A stretch of DNA of 60,183 nucleotides from contig CALEZT010000280.1 in NCBI GenBank assembly GCA_937927975.1, positions 1 through 60,183 of the forward strand, given 5' to 3'. This DNA comes from an uncultured Phycisphaerales bacterium (GTDB lineage: Bacteria > Planctomycetota > Phycisphaerae > Sedimentisphaerales > Anaerobacaceae). This document shows, piece by piece, positions 8,281 through 16,578 of the stretch; within the stretch, counting starts at the first letter, position 1, and each line of letters opens with the position of its first letter. The notes under the pieces were generated by a model. That model did not search any database. It was not told the origin of the DNA and saw nothing but the letters and a program-made list of their open reading frames with translations. A program made the translations under genes and the position numbers.

Positions 8281-8366
8281 AGTTTGAAGTCTGAAGTGTG
8301 AAGTTTGAAGTGAGTTGTGCAAGGACTCGGTCGTTCCGACTTCAAACTTGAAACTTCGCACTTTCG
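8281..8366. repeat. GAAGT-type repeat copy 2, arranged as an imperfect inverted repeat
   Basis: The left part (8281-8312) reiterates GAAGT/TTTGAAGT. The right part (8338-8366) is the approximate reverse complement (ACTTCAAACTTGAAACTTCG). The left core 8293-8312 is identical to 4049-4068. It occupies the gap before the ThuA gene. Confidence 0.65.
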
Positions 8367-8395
8367 CTTGTCTTCATGAGGAGAAAGGACCGAAC

Positions 8396-10015
8396 ATGAC
8401 TAGATCGAGAGTTGTCGCTGCGATGCTGCTTGCCGGGTTCTGCCTGTCTGCTGTGTCGTGGGCCGAGTCGCCGAAGGAACTGCGTCAGTTGAAGGACGAG
8501 GAAATCGCCAAGATCAAGGAGGCCATGCCCGCCAAGGCGGTCGCCGAGCCCAAGCAGCCTCGCAAGATGCTGGTCTTCTGGCGATGCGAAACTTTCTTCC
8601 ACACAGTGATCCCGGTGGCGAACGAAGCCCTCAAGATCATGGGCGAAAAGACCGGTGCGTTCCAGGTGACGGTGGTGACCGACGACTACGCGGTGTTCAA
8701 CGCCGAGACGCTCAAGCAGTTCGACGTGATCTGCCTGAACAATACGACGAGCCTGAAGTTCGACCCCAAGACCACGCCGGACCGGTGCAACGCCCTGATG
8801 GACTTTGTCAAGAGCGGCAAGGGCCTGGTCGGCATCCACGCCGCGGCCGACAATTTCTACCAGTGGCCGGAAGGCATGGAGATGATGGGCAACAAGTTCA
8901 CCGGGCACCCTTGGAATGCCGGCGGCACCTGGGCCTACAAGATCGATGTCCCCGACCATCCGCTGATGGCTCCGTTCAAGGGTCAGGGTTTCAAGCTCAG
9001 CGATGAGATCTACCGGACCGAGCCCCCTCTGTACTCGCGCGACAAGATGCTGGTCCTGATGAGTCTGGACACCAGCGATCCGACGACCCGCAACGTCCGC
9101 GAGTGGAAACCGACCGACGCCGACACCGGCATCACCTGGGTCAAAGAGGTGGGCAAGGGCCGGCTGTTCTACTGCTCGTTCGGACACAACGATGCGATCT
9201 TCATGAACCCTGTGATTCTCGAACATTACCTCCGCGGCATTCAATTCGCGGCGGGCGATTTCCCGGTCCCGACCAAACCCCTGGGCGCGGGTCAGGCGCA
9301 GGCCCCGGCCGGCGATCCCATCGTCGAGAAGGTCAAGGCCTACGATTTCGGCCAGAGCCGCGAGACGCTGACCGCGATCAGCGACGACATCCGCAAAGCC
9401 TACGGCAAGCCCGCAGAATTGAAGAAGTTCGAGGCCTCGCTGATCGACGTCCTCAAATCGGATGCCAAGTTCGCCGGCAAGCAGTGGGCCTGCCGCGAGC
9501 TGAGCATCATCGGGACCGATCAGTCGGTTCCCGTGCTGGCGGGCATGCTGCCCAATGAAGAGTACTCGGACATGGCCCGTTACGCACTGGAACGCATCCC
9601 GGGCGAGGCCGCGAGCAAGGCTCTGCTCGAAGCCATGCCCAAGACCCAGGGCAAGGTCAAGATCGGCATCATCAACAGCCTGGGCGAGCGAGCCTGCCGT
9701 GCGGCGGTGGCCGAGGTCGCCAAGGCCGCGGCCAGTTCGGACCAGCAGTTGGCCGGCGCCGCGATCAGCGCGCTGGGCAAGATCGGCGGCCCCGATGCCG
9801 TCACGGCCCTGGATGCGGCGATGAAGAGCGTGCCGGATGGTCAGAAGATGCTGGTCTACGACGCGTATCTGAAGATTGCGGACAAGATGGCCGCCGAAGG
9901 CGACAAGCTCGGCGCCAACAAGATCTACATCAGTCTGAACAAAGAAGGCGTGCCTTCCCTGGTCCGCACGGCGGCCCTCAAGGGCATCGCCGGCAGCCGC
10001 GGCGGCAACAGGTAG
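8396..10015 (+). CDS. Secreted ThuA-like domain protein with C-terminal HEAT repeats
   Basis: 539 residues. Signal peptide about 1-23 (Ala-Glu cleavage region). Residues about 45-265 form a ThuA/glutamine-amidotransferase-like fold: a strand MLVFWRCETFFH, the GKGLVGIHAAADNF block, GHPWNAGGTW, and the KGRLFYCSFGHND ending typical of the family. Residues about 290-539 are Ala/Leu-rich helical repeats (ALxxALxxIGG pattern) of HEAT type. ThuA-like proteins accompany Gfo/Idh/MocA and DUF1080 genes in many planctomycete and Bacteroidota sugar loci; the reaction is not firmly known. The start at 8396 lies after GGAGAAAGGACCGAAC and gives a clean signal peptide. It follows paralogue 2 and precedes another HEAT protein, probably in one transcript. 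Confidence 0.87.
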   Translation: MTRSRVVAAMLLAGFCLSAVSWAESPKELRQLKDEEIAKIKEAMPAKAVAEPKQPRKMLVFWRCETFFHTVIPVANEALKIMGEKTGAFQVTVVTDDYAVFNAETLKQFDVICLNNTTSLKFDPKTTPDRCNALMDFVKSGKGLVGIHAAADNFYQWPEGMEMMGNKFTGHPWNAGGTWAYKIDVPDHPLMAPFKGQGFKLSDEIYRTEPPLYSRDKMLVLMSLDTSDPTTRNVREWKPTDADTGITWVKEVGKGRLFYCSFGHNDAIFMNPVILEHYLRGIQFAAGDFPVPTKPLGAGQAQAPAGDPIVEKVKAYDFGQSRETLTAISDDIRKAYGKPAELKKFEASLIDVLKSDAKFAGKQWACRELSIIGTDQSVPVLAGMLPNEEYSDMARYALERIPGEAASKALLEAMPKTQGKVKIGIINSLGERACRAAVAEVAKAAASSDQQLAGAAISALGKIGGPDAVTALDAAMKSVPDGQKMLVYDAYLKIADKMAAEGDKLGANKIYISLNKEGVPSLVRTAALKGIAGSRGGNR

Positions 10016-10156
10016 TTATTCGTAGATGCGACCGGCGGCGCGGGCCATTCTCGCTGAGGCGGGAATGGCCCGTCGTCCGGACAGGCATCGTGAGGTGCGG
10101 CGCCGCCGTATGTGCAACTGCGCGCAGGAGTTTGTGTTTTGAATAGGATGACCGAA

Positions 10157-12019
10157 ATGATGCGTCAGTCAAAACGATTTCCTGAGTTGCTGATCTTGAC
10201 GACTGCTCTTGTTCTATTGGGCGCGTCCGTGTCGGCGGTTTCGGCCGACGAGGCGGATCAGGAGATCATCAAGATGGTGATCGACGCCCTCAAGAGTCCC
10301 GATGCCGAGATGCAGACCGGAGCCATCGCCATCGTGCGGGAGATCCCTGGGCCGGAGGTGACCAAGGCTCTGGCGCAGGAATTGCCGAACCTGGGAGCGA
10401 TCGCGCAGGTGCAGTTGATCTCGGCCCTGGCCGACCGCGGCGACGCGCTGGCCCTTCCCGCGGTGATCGAGGCGGGCAAGTCGCAGGATGAATCCGTTCG
10501 CATCGCGTCGCTCAAGGCGATCGGGCAATTGGGCAACGCGTCGAGCGTCGCGGTGCTGGCCGATCGTGCGGCCACGAGCAAAGGCGCCGAGCAGAAGGCC
10601 GCGAGAGAGAGCCTGTATCGGCTTCGCAGTGCGGAAGTCGACGCTGCGATTCTCCAGAGCCTCCCAGCAGCCAAGGCCGAAGTGAAGGCCGAACTGGTCA
10701 CCGCGATTGGCGAACGCAACATCGCCAACTCCGTCGAGACGCTGCTCAAGACCGCCCGCGACGAAGACCGCAAGGTCCGCGTGGAGTCCCTCAAGGTCCT
10801 CAAGATTGTGGGCAAGCCCGAGGATTTGCCTGCGATGGTGAACCTGCTGCTGGAGACCAAGGGCGAAGCCGATCGCAACGAAGCGGAGAAGACGATCGCG
10901 GTCGTGGCGCACAAGATCGAGGACAAGACCCGTCATGCCGCTGCGGCGCTGGCGGCGCTGCCGAACGTGAAGGATACGCCCAATCGCGCGTCGTTGCTCC
11001 GCGTGCTCGGTCGCATCGGCGACAGCAGCGCGCTGCCGACCCTGCGGACCGCGCTGGGCAATCGGGAGCCCGAGATCCAGGACGCCGCGATTCGCGCTTT
11101 GTCCGATTGGCCGACCTCCGAGCCGGTGCCCGATCTGCTCAAGGTGGCCCAGACCGCGGAGAACGCGAGATACAAGGTCCTCGCGCTTCGCGGATTCGTC
11201 AGGCTATTGGGCCTGGAAAGCAGCCGTTCCGCAGAGGAGACGATCGATCTGTACAAGAAGGCGATGGATCTGGCTACCGACGCGCAGGAGAAAAAGCGAG
11301 TGCTCTCCGGCCTGGCCTCCGCCCGGTCGGTGGCGGCGCTGAACATGGCTGCCGCCTACCTCGACGACCTGACGCTGCACCAGGAGGCTGAGTCAGCCGC
11401 GGTGCAGATCGCCCAGGGGACCTACGGCGCCGACCCGCAGCGCACGAAGGATGTGCTCGCCAAAGTGATCCAGGTCACCAAGCAGGACGCTGTCCGCCAG
11501 CAGGCGCAGAACCTGATCGGGATGCTCGAACGGTTCGACGACTATATCGTCGTCTGGCAGATCAGCGGTCCCTACACGAAGGATGTGACGGCCGCCGAGC
11601 TGTTCGACACGGCGTTCGCGCCGGAGCAGCAAGGGCAGGAGGTCCAGTGGCGTCCGATGCCGGTGGGAACGACTCCCGACCAGCCCTGGCTGATCGAACC
11701 GGAGAAGATTGAGGAATTCAAAGGCGACAACCGCGTTGCGTACTTGCGAACGAAGATCGTGTCGCCCAAGGAGCAGAAGGCCCGGCTCGAACTCGGCAGC
11801 GACGACGGAGTCAAGGTCTGGATCAACGGCCAGCTCGTTCATGCCAACAACGCAGGCCGACCCGTTACGCTGGGCGAGGACAAGGTCGATGTGACGCTCA
11901 GAGAAGGCGTCAACGCGTTGCTCGTGAAATTGACGCAGGAAGGCGGCCAATGGGCCATGGCCCTGCGTCTTCGCACCCCCGACGGCGGCAAGATCGAAGG
12001 CCTGAAGGTCGAACCCTGA
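10157..12019 (+). CDS. Secreted HEAT-repeat protein with C-terminal beta-sandwich (PA14-like) module
   Basis: 620 residues. A signal peptide (LLILTTALVLLGASVSA) is followed by about 430 residues of HEAT-like helical repeats of 30-35 residues, then a C-terminal module of about 150 residues: WQISGPY...LFDTAFAPE, then VAYLRTKIVSP...LGSDDGVKVWINGQLVHANN...GVNALLVKL. The last part resembles beta-sandwich carbohydrate-binding modules; homology to PA14 is a guess from the GSDDGVKVWINGQ pattern. A closely related copy, with its two halves in opposite order, sits inside the next gene's product. Probably a binding or scaffold protein in the periplasm. AGGA lies 8 nt before the chosen ATG; an in-frame ATG at 10148 is also possible. 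The next gene starts 25 nt downstream. Confidence 0.8.
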   Translation: MMRQSKRFPELLILTTALVLLGASVSAVSADEADQEIIKMVIDALKSPDAEMQTGAIAIVREIPGPEVTKALAQELPNLGAIAQVQLISALADRGDALALPAVIEAGKSQDESVRIASLKAIGQLGNASSVAVLADRAATSKGAEQKAARESLYRLRSAEVDAAILQSLPAAKAEVKAELVTAIGERNIANSVETLLKTARDEDRKVRVESLKVLKIVGKPEDLPAMVNLLLETKGEADRNEAEKTIAVVAHKIEDKTRHAAAALAALPNVKDTPNRASLLRVLGRIGDSSALPTLRTALGNREPEIQDAAIRALSDWPTSEPVPDLLKVAQTAENARYKVLALRGFVRLLGLESSRSAEETIDLYKKAMDLATDAQEKKRVLSGLASARSVAALNMAAAYLDDLTLHQEAESAAVQIAQGTYGADPQRTKDVLAKVIQVTKQDAVRQQAQNLIGMLERFDDYIVVWQISGPYTKDVTAAELFDTAFAPEQQGQEVQWRPMPVGTTPDQPWLIEPEKIEEFKGDNRVAYLRTKIVSPKEQKARLELGSDDGVKVWINGQLVHANNAGRPVTLGEDKVDVTLREGVNALLVKLTQEGGQWAMALRLRTPDGGKIEGLKVEP

Positions 12020-12044
12020 TCGAAAGAGAATCGGAGAGATGGTC

Positions 12045-13622
12045 ATGAGAAGCAGGTTCTGGTCCCGAATCCGAGCGCGACATCTGGTTCCGGTAATCGT
12101 TTGTTTCGCAGGTCTGTGGCCTTCGGCCTCGGCGCGGGCGGCCGACGCCGACCCCCTCATGGGGGACTATCAGGGCCAGTGGGACATCACCGACGGATAC
12201 GATTCCGGCCCGATCGTGGCGCAGGTGATCGCCCTGGGCGGCGGTCAGTATCGGGTGAAGGTTCTCGAAGGATTCGCAGTCACGACGAGGCCCTACGCGG
12301 TCCTCGACGGGCAGGCCCAGGACGGCAAGGTGAAGCTCTCCGGCCGGCTCGATCCCGACAGCACACCGATCGACGGCACGCTTGAAGCGACCCTCGAACA
12401 GGACAAACTCACCGGCCGATTTGCCGGCCAGACCGGCGGCGGCGAACAGGTCAAAGGTACGTTCGCACTGGAGAAGACCGTTCGCAAGTCGCCCACGCTG
12501 GGGGCCAAGCCGCCGGCCGGCGCGATCGTTCTGTTCGATGGCGCGAACTTCGACAAGTGGACCAGCTTCGGCGCCGTCAAAGGCGCGGTCAATCTGATCG
12601 AAGCGGTCGGCAACAACCAGGATGCGGTCGCATATCTGCGGGCCAAGGTCTGGTCGCCTCAGGCTCAGAAGGCCACGCTGCTGCTCGGCACCGACGACGG
12701 GGTCAAAGCCTGGCTCAACGGCAAGCAGATTCACGCGAACAACGCCGCCCGCGGCGTCGCGGTGGATCAGGACAAGGTCCCGGTCTCGCTTCAGCAGGGC
12801 GTCAACGACCTGCTGCTGAAGGTCACCAACGGCGGCGGCGACTGGGGCGCGATCGCCCGGTTCGTGGGCGAGAGTGGGCCGCTGCGGAACCTCAACGAGA
12901 TCTCGCCGAAGTTCGCTTCCGACCAGGGCTCCAATGAGTACTTGCGGCAGAACAACGGCTTCCTCACCCAGTGGCAGGTGGCCGGGCCGTACCAGGAGGC
13001 GGGCAAGGGACCGGACGCGCTTTTCGACGTGGCGTTCCCACCCGAGAAGGCCTCCGATTCCGATGTGAAGTGGAAGTGGATCAGCGTTCATGATCCCGAC
13101 GGCGCCAAGGTCAAGTGGCCCATCGTAGACGGCGCGATGGAGGCCGGACGCGGCAACCTCGTGACGAAAGACAAGTTCAAAGACTTCAAGCTGCACATCG
13201 AATTCCGCACGCCCTTCATGCCCGAGGCGCGAGGCCAGGGCCGCGGCAACAGCGGCGTCTACCTTCAGGGCCGCTACGAGATCCAGGTGCTGGACAGCTA
13301 TGGCTTGGAAGGGCGGGACAACGAGTGCGGCGGCATCTACCAGGTCGGGGCGCCGATGGTGAACATGTGTCTGCCGCCTCTGCAGTGGCAGACCTACGAC
13401 ATCACGTTCCAGGCCCCCCGATTCGACGCGAGCGGCAACAAGACCGCCGACGCGGTCGTCACGGTCGTCCACAACGGCGTCACGATTCACGACCGCCGCA
13501 AACTCCCCGGCCCGACTGGTGGTGCGATGGACGGCAACGTCGCCGAGCCCGGCGGCATCTACCTGCAGGACCACGGCAACCCCGTGCGGTTCCGCAACAT
13601 CTGGCTTGTGGAGACCCAGTGA
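12045..13622 (+). CDS. Secreted DUF1080 (3-keto-disaccharide hydrolase) protein with an internal permuted module
   Basis: 525 residues; signal peptide about 1-33. Residues about 38-150 form an extra N-terminal beta domain (MGDYQGQWDITDGYDSG...). The DUF1080 domain opens at VLFDGANFDKWTS (about 162-174), is interrupted for 173 residues, and resumes at AKVKWPIVDGAMEAG, continuing through NSGVYLQGRYEIQVLDSYG and GGIYQV to QDHGNPVRFRNIW at the C-terminus. DUF1080 (Pfam 3keto-disac_hyd) proteins are jelly-roll enzymes; characterised members cleave 3-keto glycosides. The insert repeats the C-terminal module of the upstream HEAT protein with its halves swapped. GGAG lies 8 nt before the chosen ATG; ATG 12039 is the alternative. 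The gap to paralogue 3 is 57 nt. Confidence 0.87.
   Translation: MRSRFWSRIRARHLVPVIVCFAGLWPSASARAADADPLMGDYQGQWDITDGYDSGPIVAQVIALGGGQYRVKVLEGFAVTTRPYAVLDGQAQDGKVKLSGRLDPDSTPIDGTLEATLEQDKLTGRFAGQTGGGEQVKGTFALEKTVRKSPTLGAKPPAGAIVLFDGANFDKWTSFGAVKGAVNLIEAVGNNQDAVAYLRAKVWSPQAQKATLLLGTDDGVKAWLNGKQIHANNAARGVAVDQDKVPVSLQQGVNDLLLKVTNGGGDWGAIARFVGESGPLRNLNEISPKFASDQGSNEYLRQNNGFLTQWQVAGPYQEAGKGPDALFDVAFPPEKASDSDVKWKWISVHDPDGAKVKWPIVDGAMEAGRGNLVTKDKFKDFKLHIEFRTPFMPEARGQGRGNSGVYLQGRYEIQVLDSYGLEGRDNECGGIYQVGAPMVNMCLPPLQWQTYDITFQAPRFDASGNKTADAVVTVVHNGVTIHDRRKLPGPTGGAMDGNVAEPGGIYLQDHGNPVRFRNIWLVETQ
12555..13088. repeat. Near-identical 14-15-bp sequences bounding the insert in the DUF1080 gene
   Basis: AAGTGGACCAGCTT (12555-12568) and AAGTGGATCAGCGTT (13074-13088) lie in the same reading frame exactly 519 bp (173 codons) apart. 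They fall at the two points where the DUF1080 domain is broken, encoding KWTS and KWIS. Confidence 0.55.
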
Positions 13623-13679
13623 GATCTCGAGTTCGGAAAAACGGACAATAGGCATAGTCTTTTTTGAGGACCCAAGGAC

Positions 13680-15056
13680 ATGGAAAAGAAGAACCAAGCG
13701 CAGGGACGGGACGGCGCGCTGTCTCGTCGTGATTTTGTGGGCGCCGCGGCGGCGGTGGCCGCGTTTACGGTCGTGCCCCGGCACGTTCTGGGCGGCCAGG
13801 GCAACACGGCCCCCAGCGCGAAGGTCAACGTCGCAGCCATCGGCGCCGGCGGCATGGGTTCGGGCAATACCGACGCCTGCGCCGGCGCGGGCGCCAACAT
13901 CGTCGCCCTGTGCGACGTGGATTTCGAGAGGGCCGCCGGGCAGTTCAAGAAGTACCCCAACGCCAAGCAGTACAAGGATTTCCGCAAGATGCTTGATGAG
14001 CAGAAGGACATCGACGCGGTGATCGTGGCGACGCCCGACCACATGCACGCGATCGCCTCGATCGCAGCGATGCGGCGGGGCAAGCACGTGTACTGCCAGA
14101 AGCCGCTGACGCGCCTCGTGTCCGAGGCCCGCGCGATGACCGAGGCCGCCCGCAAATTCAAGGTCGTCACCCAGATGGGCAACCAGGGCCACTCGGGCGA
14201 CGGCGTCCGCGACATTTGCGAATGGATCTGGGCCGGCGTGATCGGCGAGGTCAAAGAGGTCCACGCCTGGACGAACCGCCCGGTCTGGCCGCAGGGCATC
14301 AATCGGCCAGGCGAAGTCCATGAGGTCCCGGGCACGCTCGACTGGAACCTCTGGCTTGGTCCCGCTCCCGAGCGTCCGTTCAACAGGATCTATCTGCCGT
14401 TCAATTGGCGCGGCTGGTGGGATTTCGGCGGCGGCGCACTGGCCGACATGGCCTGCCACGTATTGGACCCGGTGTTCTGGGCGCTCAAGCTCAAGTACCC
14501 GGTCAGCGTCGAGGCGAGCTGCACGCCGGTCAACAACGAGACGTTCCCGCAGGGTTCGATTGTCCATTATGAGTATCCCGCCCGCGAAGGCATGCCCGCC
14601 GTGCAGGTCCACTGGTACGACGGCGGCCTCAAGCCTCAGCGTCCGGAGGCGCTGGAAGTTGGCCGGCCGCTGGATCAGGCTTCGAGCAATGTGCTGTTCA
14701 TCGGCAGCAAGGGCGTCCTCCGCTGCGGCGAGTACGGCGACAATCCTCAGCTCGTACCCTACGAGCGGCACCGGGAGTTCGTCAAGAACAAGCCCCCGCA
14801 GACGCTCAAGCGAATCCGGACCGGCCACGAAGGCAACTGGCTGGAGGCCATTCAGACAGGCGGCCAGGCCACGTCGCACTTCGATTACGCAGGTCCCTTC
14901 ACCGAGATGGTTACGATGGGCAACCTCGCCATCCGGCCCGAGAACGTCGGCAAGAAGCTCCTTTGGGACGGCGAGAAGATGCGCGTCACCAACGACGAGA
15001 AGGCCAACGAGTACGTGCAAATGCACTATCGCGACGGCTGGTCGCTGGACATGTAG
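13680..15056 (+). CDS. Tat-exported Gfo/Idh/MocA oxidoreductase, paralogue 3
   Basis: 458 residues. Tat motif [12 protein letters not shown] at 14-25. Rossmann fingerprint VNVAAIGAGGMGSGN near 49, CDVDFERA, ATPDHMH. The usual EKP is QKP here (140-142), keeping the lysine. The C-terminal domain has the [11 protein letters not shown] segment, a DWNLWLGPAPERPF segment, and ADMACHVLDPVFWAL with the predicted catalytic His. It ends YRDGWSLDM, the C-terminal tail shared with the next paralogues. Predicted to be a periplasmic sugar oxidoreductase with pre-bound NAD(P). Its 25-residue signal region is identical to that of paralogue 4, pointing to recent duplication. First member of the nine-gene near-tandem run. 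Confidence 0.9.
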   Translation: MEKKNQAQGRDGALSRRDFVGAAAAVAAFTVVPRHVLGGQGNTAPSAKVNVAAIGAGGMGSGNTDACAGAGANIVALCDVDFERAAGQFKKYPNAKQYKDFRKMLDEQKDIDAVIVATPDHMHAIASIAAMRRGKHVYCQKPLTRLVSEARAMTEAARKFKVVTQMGNQGHSGDGVRDICEWIWAGVIGEVKEVHAWTNRPVWPQGINRPGEVHEVPGTLDWNLWLGPAPERPFNRIYLPFNWRGWWDFGGGALADMACHVLDPVFWALKLKYPVSVEASCTPVNNETFPQGSIVHYEYPAREGMPAVQVHWYDGGLKPQRPEALEVGRPLDQASSNVLFIGSKGVLRCGEYGDNPQLVPYERHREFVKNKPPQTLKRIRTGHEGNWLEAIQTGGQATSHFDYAGPFTEMVTMGNLAIRPENVGKKLLWDGEKMRVTNDEKANEYVQMHYRDGWSLDM

Positions 15057-15075
15057 AAGATGATTTCGATGCCGA

Positions 15076-15109
15076 GGCGTCATGTCCGTGTGCGGAAGGA
15101 CATGACGCC
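15076..15109 (+). terminator. 12-bp perfect hairpin between paralogues 3 and 4
   Basis: GGCGTCATGTCC (15076-15087) pairs perfectly with GGACATGACGCC (15098-15109), 10-nt loop. The tail CGGCCTTGTTC is only weakly T-rich, so attenuation or mRNA-end protection is as likely as termination. It lies 20 nt after the paralogue 3 stop. Confidence 0.5.
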
Positions 15110-15155
15110 CGGCCTTGTTCAAGAGGACTATTCACAGCAGAGAGGCAGACAGATC

Positions 15156-16538
15156 ATGACGACAGCAAAGAAGCCGGGCAACTCAGCCCTGTCACGACGG
15201 GATTTCGTCGGCGCGGCAGCGGCTGTAGCGGCGTTCACCGTCGTGCCCCGGCACGTCTTGGGCGGCACGGGCAACACGCCCCCGAGCGAGAGACTCAACA
15301 TCGCCGGCGTCGGCGTCGGCGGGATGGGCCAGAACAACGTCGCCAAGTGCGCCGACGCAGGGGCGAACATCGTGGCTCTGTGCGATGTGGACGCCAAGTA
15401 CGCGGCGGGCGTGTTCGAACGATATCCGAACGCCAAGAAGTGGACGGATTATCGCAAGATGCTTGACGAGCAGAAGGACATCGACGCGGTGATCGTCGCC
15501 ACGCCGGACCATACGCATGCGGTCGTCGCGATGGCCGCCATGCAGCGGGGCAAGCACGTCTACGTCCAGAAGCCGCTGACCCGCACCGTGTGGGAGGCCC
15601 GCATGCTGACCGAGGCCGCCCGCAAGTACAAGGTGCAGACCCAGATGGGCAACCAGGGGCATTCCAGCGAGGAACTCCGCCTGGTCACCGAGTGGATCCA
15701 GGACGGCGCGATCGGCAATGTGACCGAGGTGCACTGCTGGACAAACCGGCCGGTGTGGCCGCAGGGCATCGACCGGCCCCAGGACACCCCGCCTGTGCCG
15801 GAAGGTCTGGACTGGGATCTGTGGATCGGTCCGTCGCCGATGCGGCCGTACAACCCGATCTATCTGCCGTTCAACTGGCGGGCGTGGATCGACTTCGGCG
15901 CCGGCGCCCTGGGCGACATGGGATGCCACGTCATGGACGCTGCGTTCTCGGCGCTGAAGCTCAAGTATCCGGAAAGCGTGCAGGCCAGCCACTCCTGGGA
16001 AGTGAAGCAGATGTGGACGCGGTTCGACAACAAAGAGACGTACCCGTCGGCCGAGATCGTCCACTACAAATTCCCCGCTCGCGGGAACATGCCTGCGGTG
16101 AAGCTGCACTGGTACGACGGCGGCATCATGCCCGAGCGGCCGGACGACCTGGAGCCGGGCCGGAGCATCCCGGAAAGCGGCACGATCTTCGTCGGCGACA
16201 AGGGCAAGCTCATCTGCGACACGTACTGCGAGAATCCCCGCATTTTCCCGGAAAGCAAGATGAAGGCCTACAAGCGACCGGCCAAGACGCTGCGTCGCGT
16301 CAAAGGCGGCGTGGACGGCCATGAGCAGGACTGGATCAACGCCTGCAAGGGCGGACCGGCCGCCAGCTCGAATTTCGACTACTCGGGTCCTTTCACCGAG
16401 ACGGTCGTCATGGGCAATCTGGCCGTGCTGCATCCGGAACGCGTGTTGCTCTGGGACGGCGAGAATATGAAGGTCACCAACGACGAACAGGCGAACGCTT
16501 TTGTGCGTCCGCAGTTCCGCGATGGATGGTCCCTGTAA
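15156..16538 (+). CDS. Tat-exported Gfo/Idh/MocA oxidoreductase, paralogue 4
   Basis: 460 residues from the ATG at 15156; upstream in-frame starts would place a non-signal extension before the Tat motif [12 protein letters not shown] (12-23). Rossmann fingerprint [28 protein letters not shown], and VQKPL (QKP 138-140), the Gln variant shared with paralogues 3 and 10. The substrate domain has [29 protein letters not shown] and [15 protein letters not shown] with the predicted catalytic His. It carries an extra segment, [17 protein letters not shown], not present in paralogue 3. It ends FRDGWSL. Same predicted role as its neighbours: periplasmic oxidation of a sugar hydroxyl. Expression may depend on read-through of the hairpin just upstream. 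Confidence 0.9.
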   Translation: MTTAKKPGNSALSRRDFVGAAAAVAAFTVVPRHVLGGTGNTPPSERLNIAGVGVGGMGQNNVAKCADAGANIVALCDVDAKYAAGVFERYPNAKKWTDYRKMLDEQKDIDAVIVATPDHTHAVVAMAAMQRGKHVYVQKPLTRTVWEARMLTEAARKYKVQTQMGNQGHSSEELRLVTEWIQDGAIGNVTEVHCWTNRPVWPQGIDRPQDTPPVPEGLDWDLWIGPSPMRPYNPIYLPFNWRAWIDFGAGALGDMGCHVMDAAFSALKLKYPESVQASHSWEVKQMWTRFDNKETYPSAEIVHYKFPARGNMPAVKLHWYDGGIMPERPDDLEPGRSIPESGTIFVGDKGKLICDTYCENPRIFPESKMKAYKRPAKTLRRVKGGVDGHEQDWINACKGGPAASSNFDYSGPFTETVVMGNLAVLHPERVLLWDGENMKVTNDEQANAFVRPQFRDGWSL

Positions 16539-16578
16539 TCAAAGAATTTCATGGTTAAGAAGTAAAGGAGCCAAGCTC

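Noticed and set aside
11910..15122. Very long open frame on the minus strand (1070 codons)
   Set aside because: It lies opposite the HEAT, DUF1080 and oxidoreductase genes. It reads as Arg/His/Leu/Val-rich sequence without domains, the usual antisense shadow of GC-rich coding DNA.
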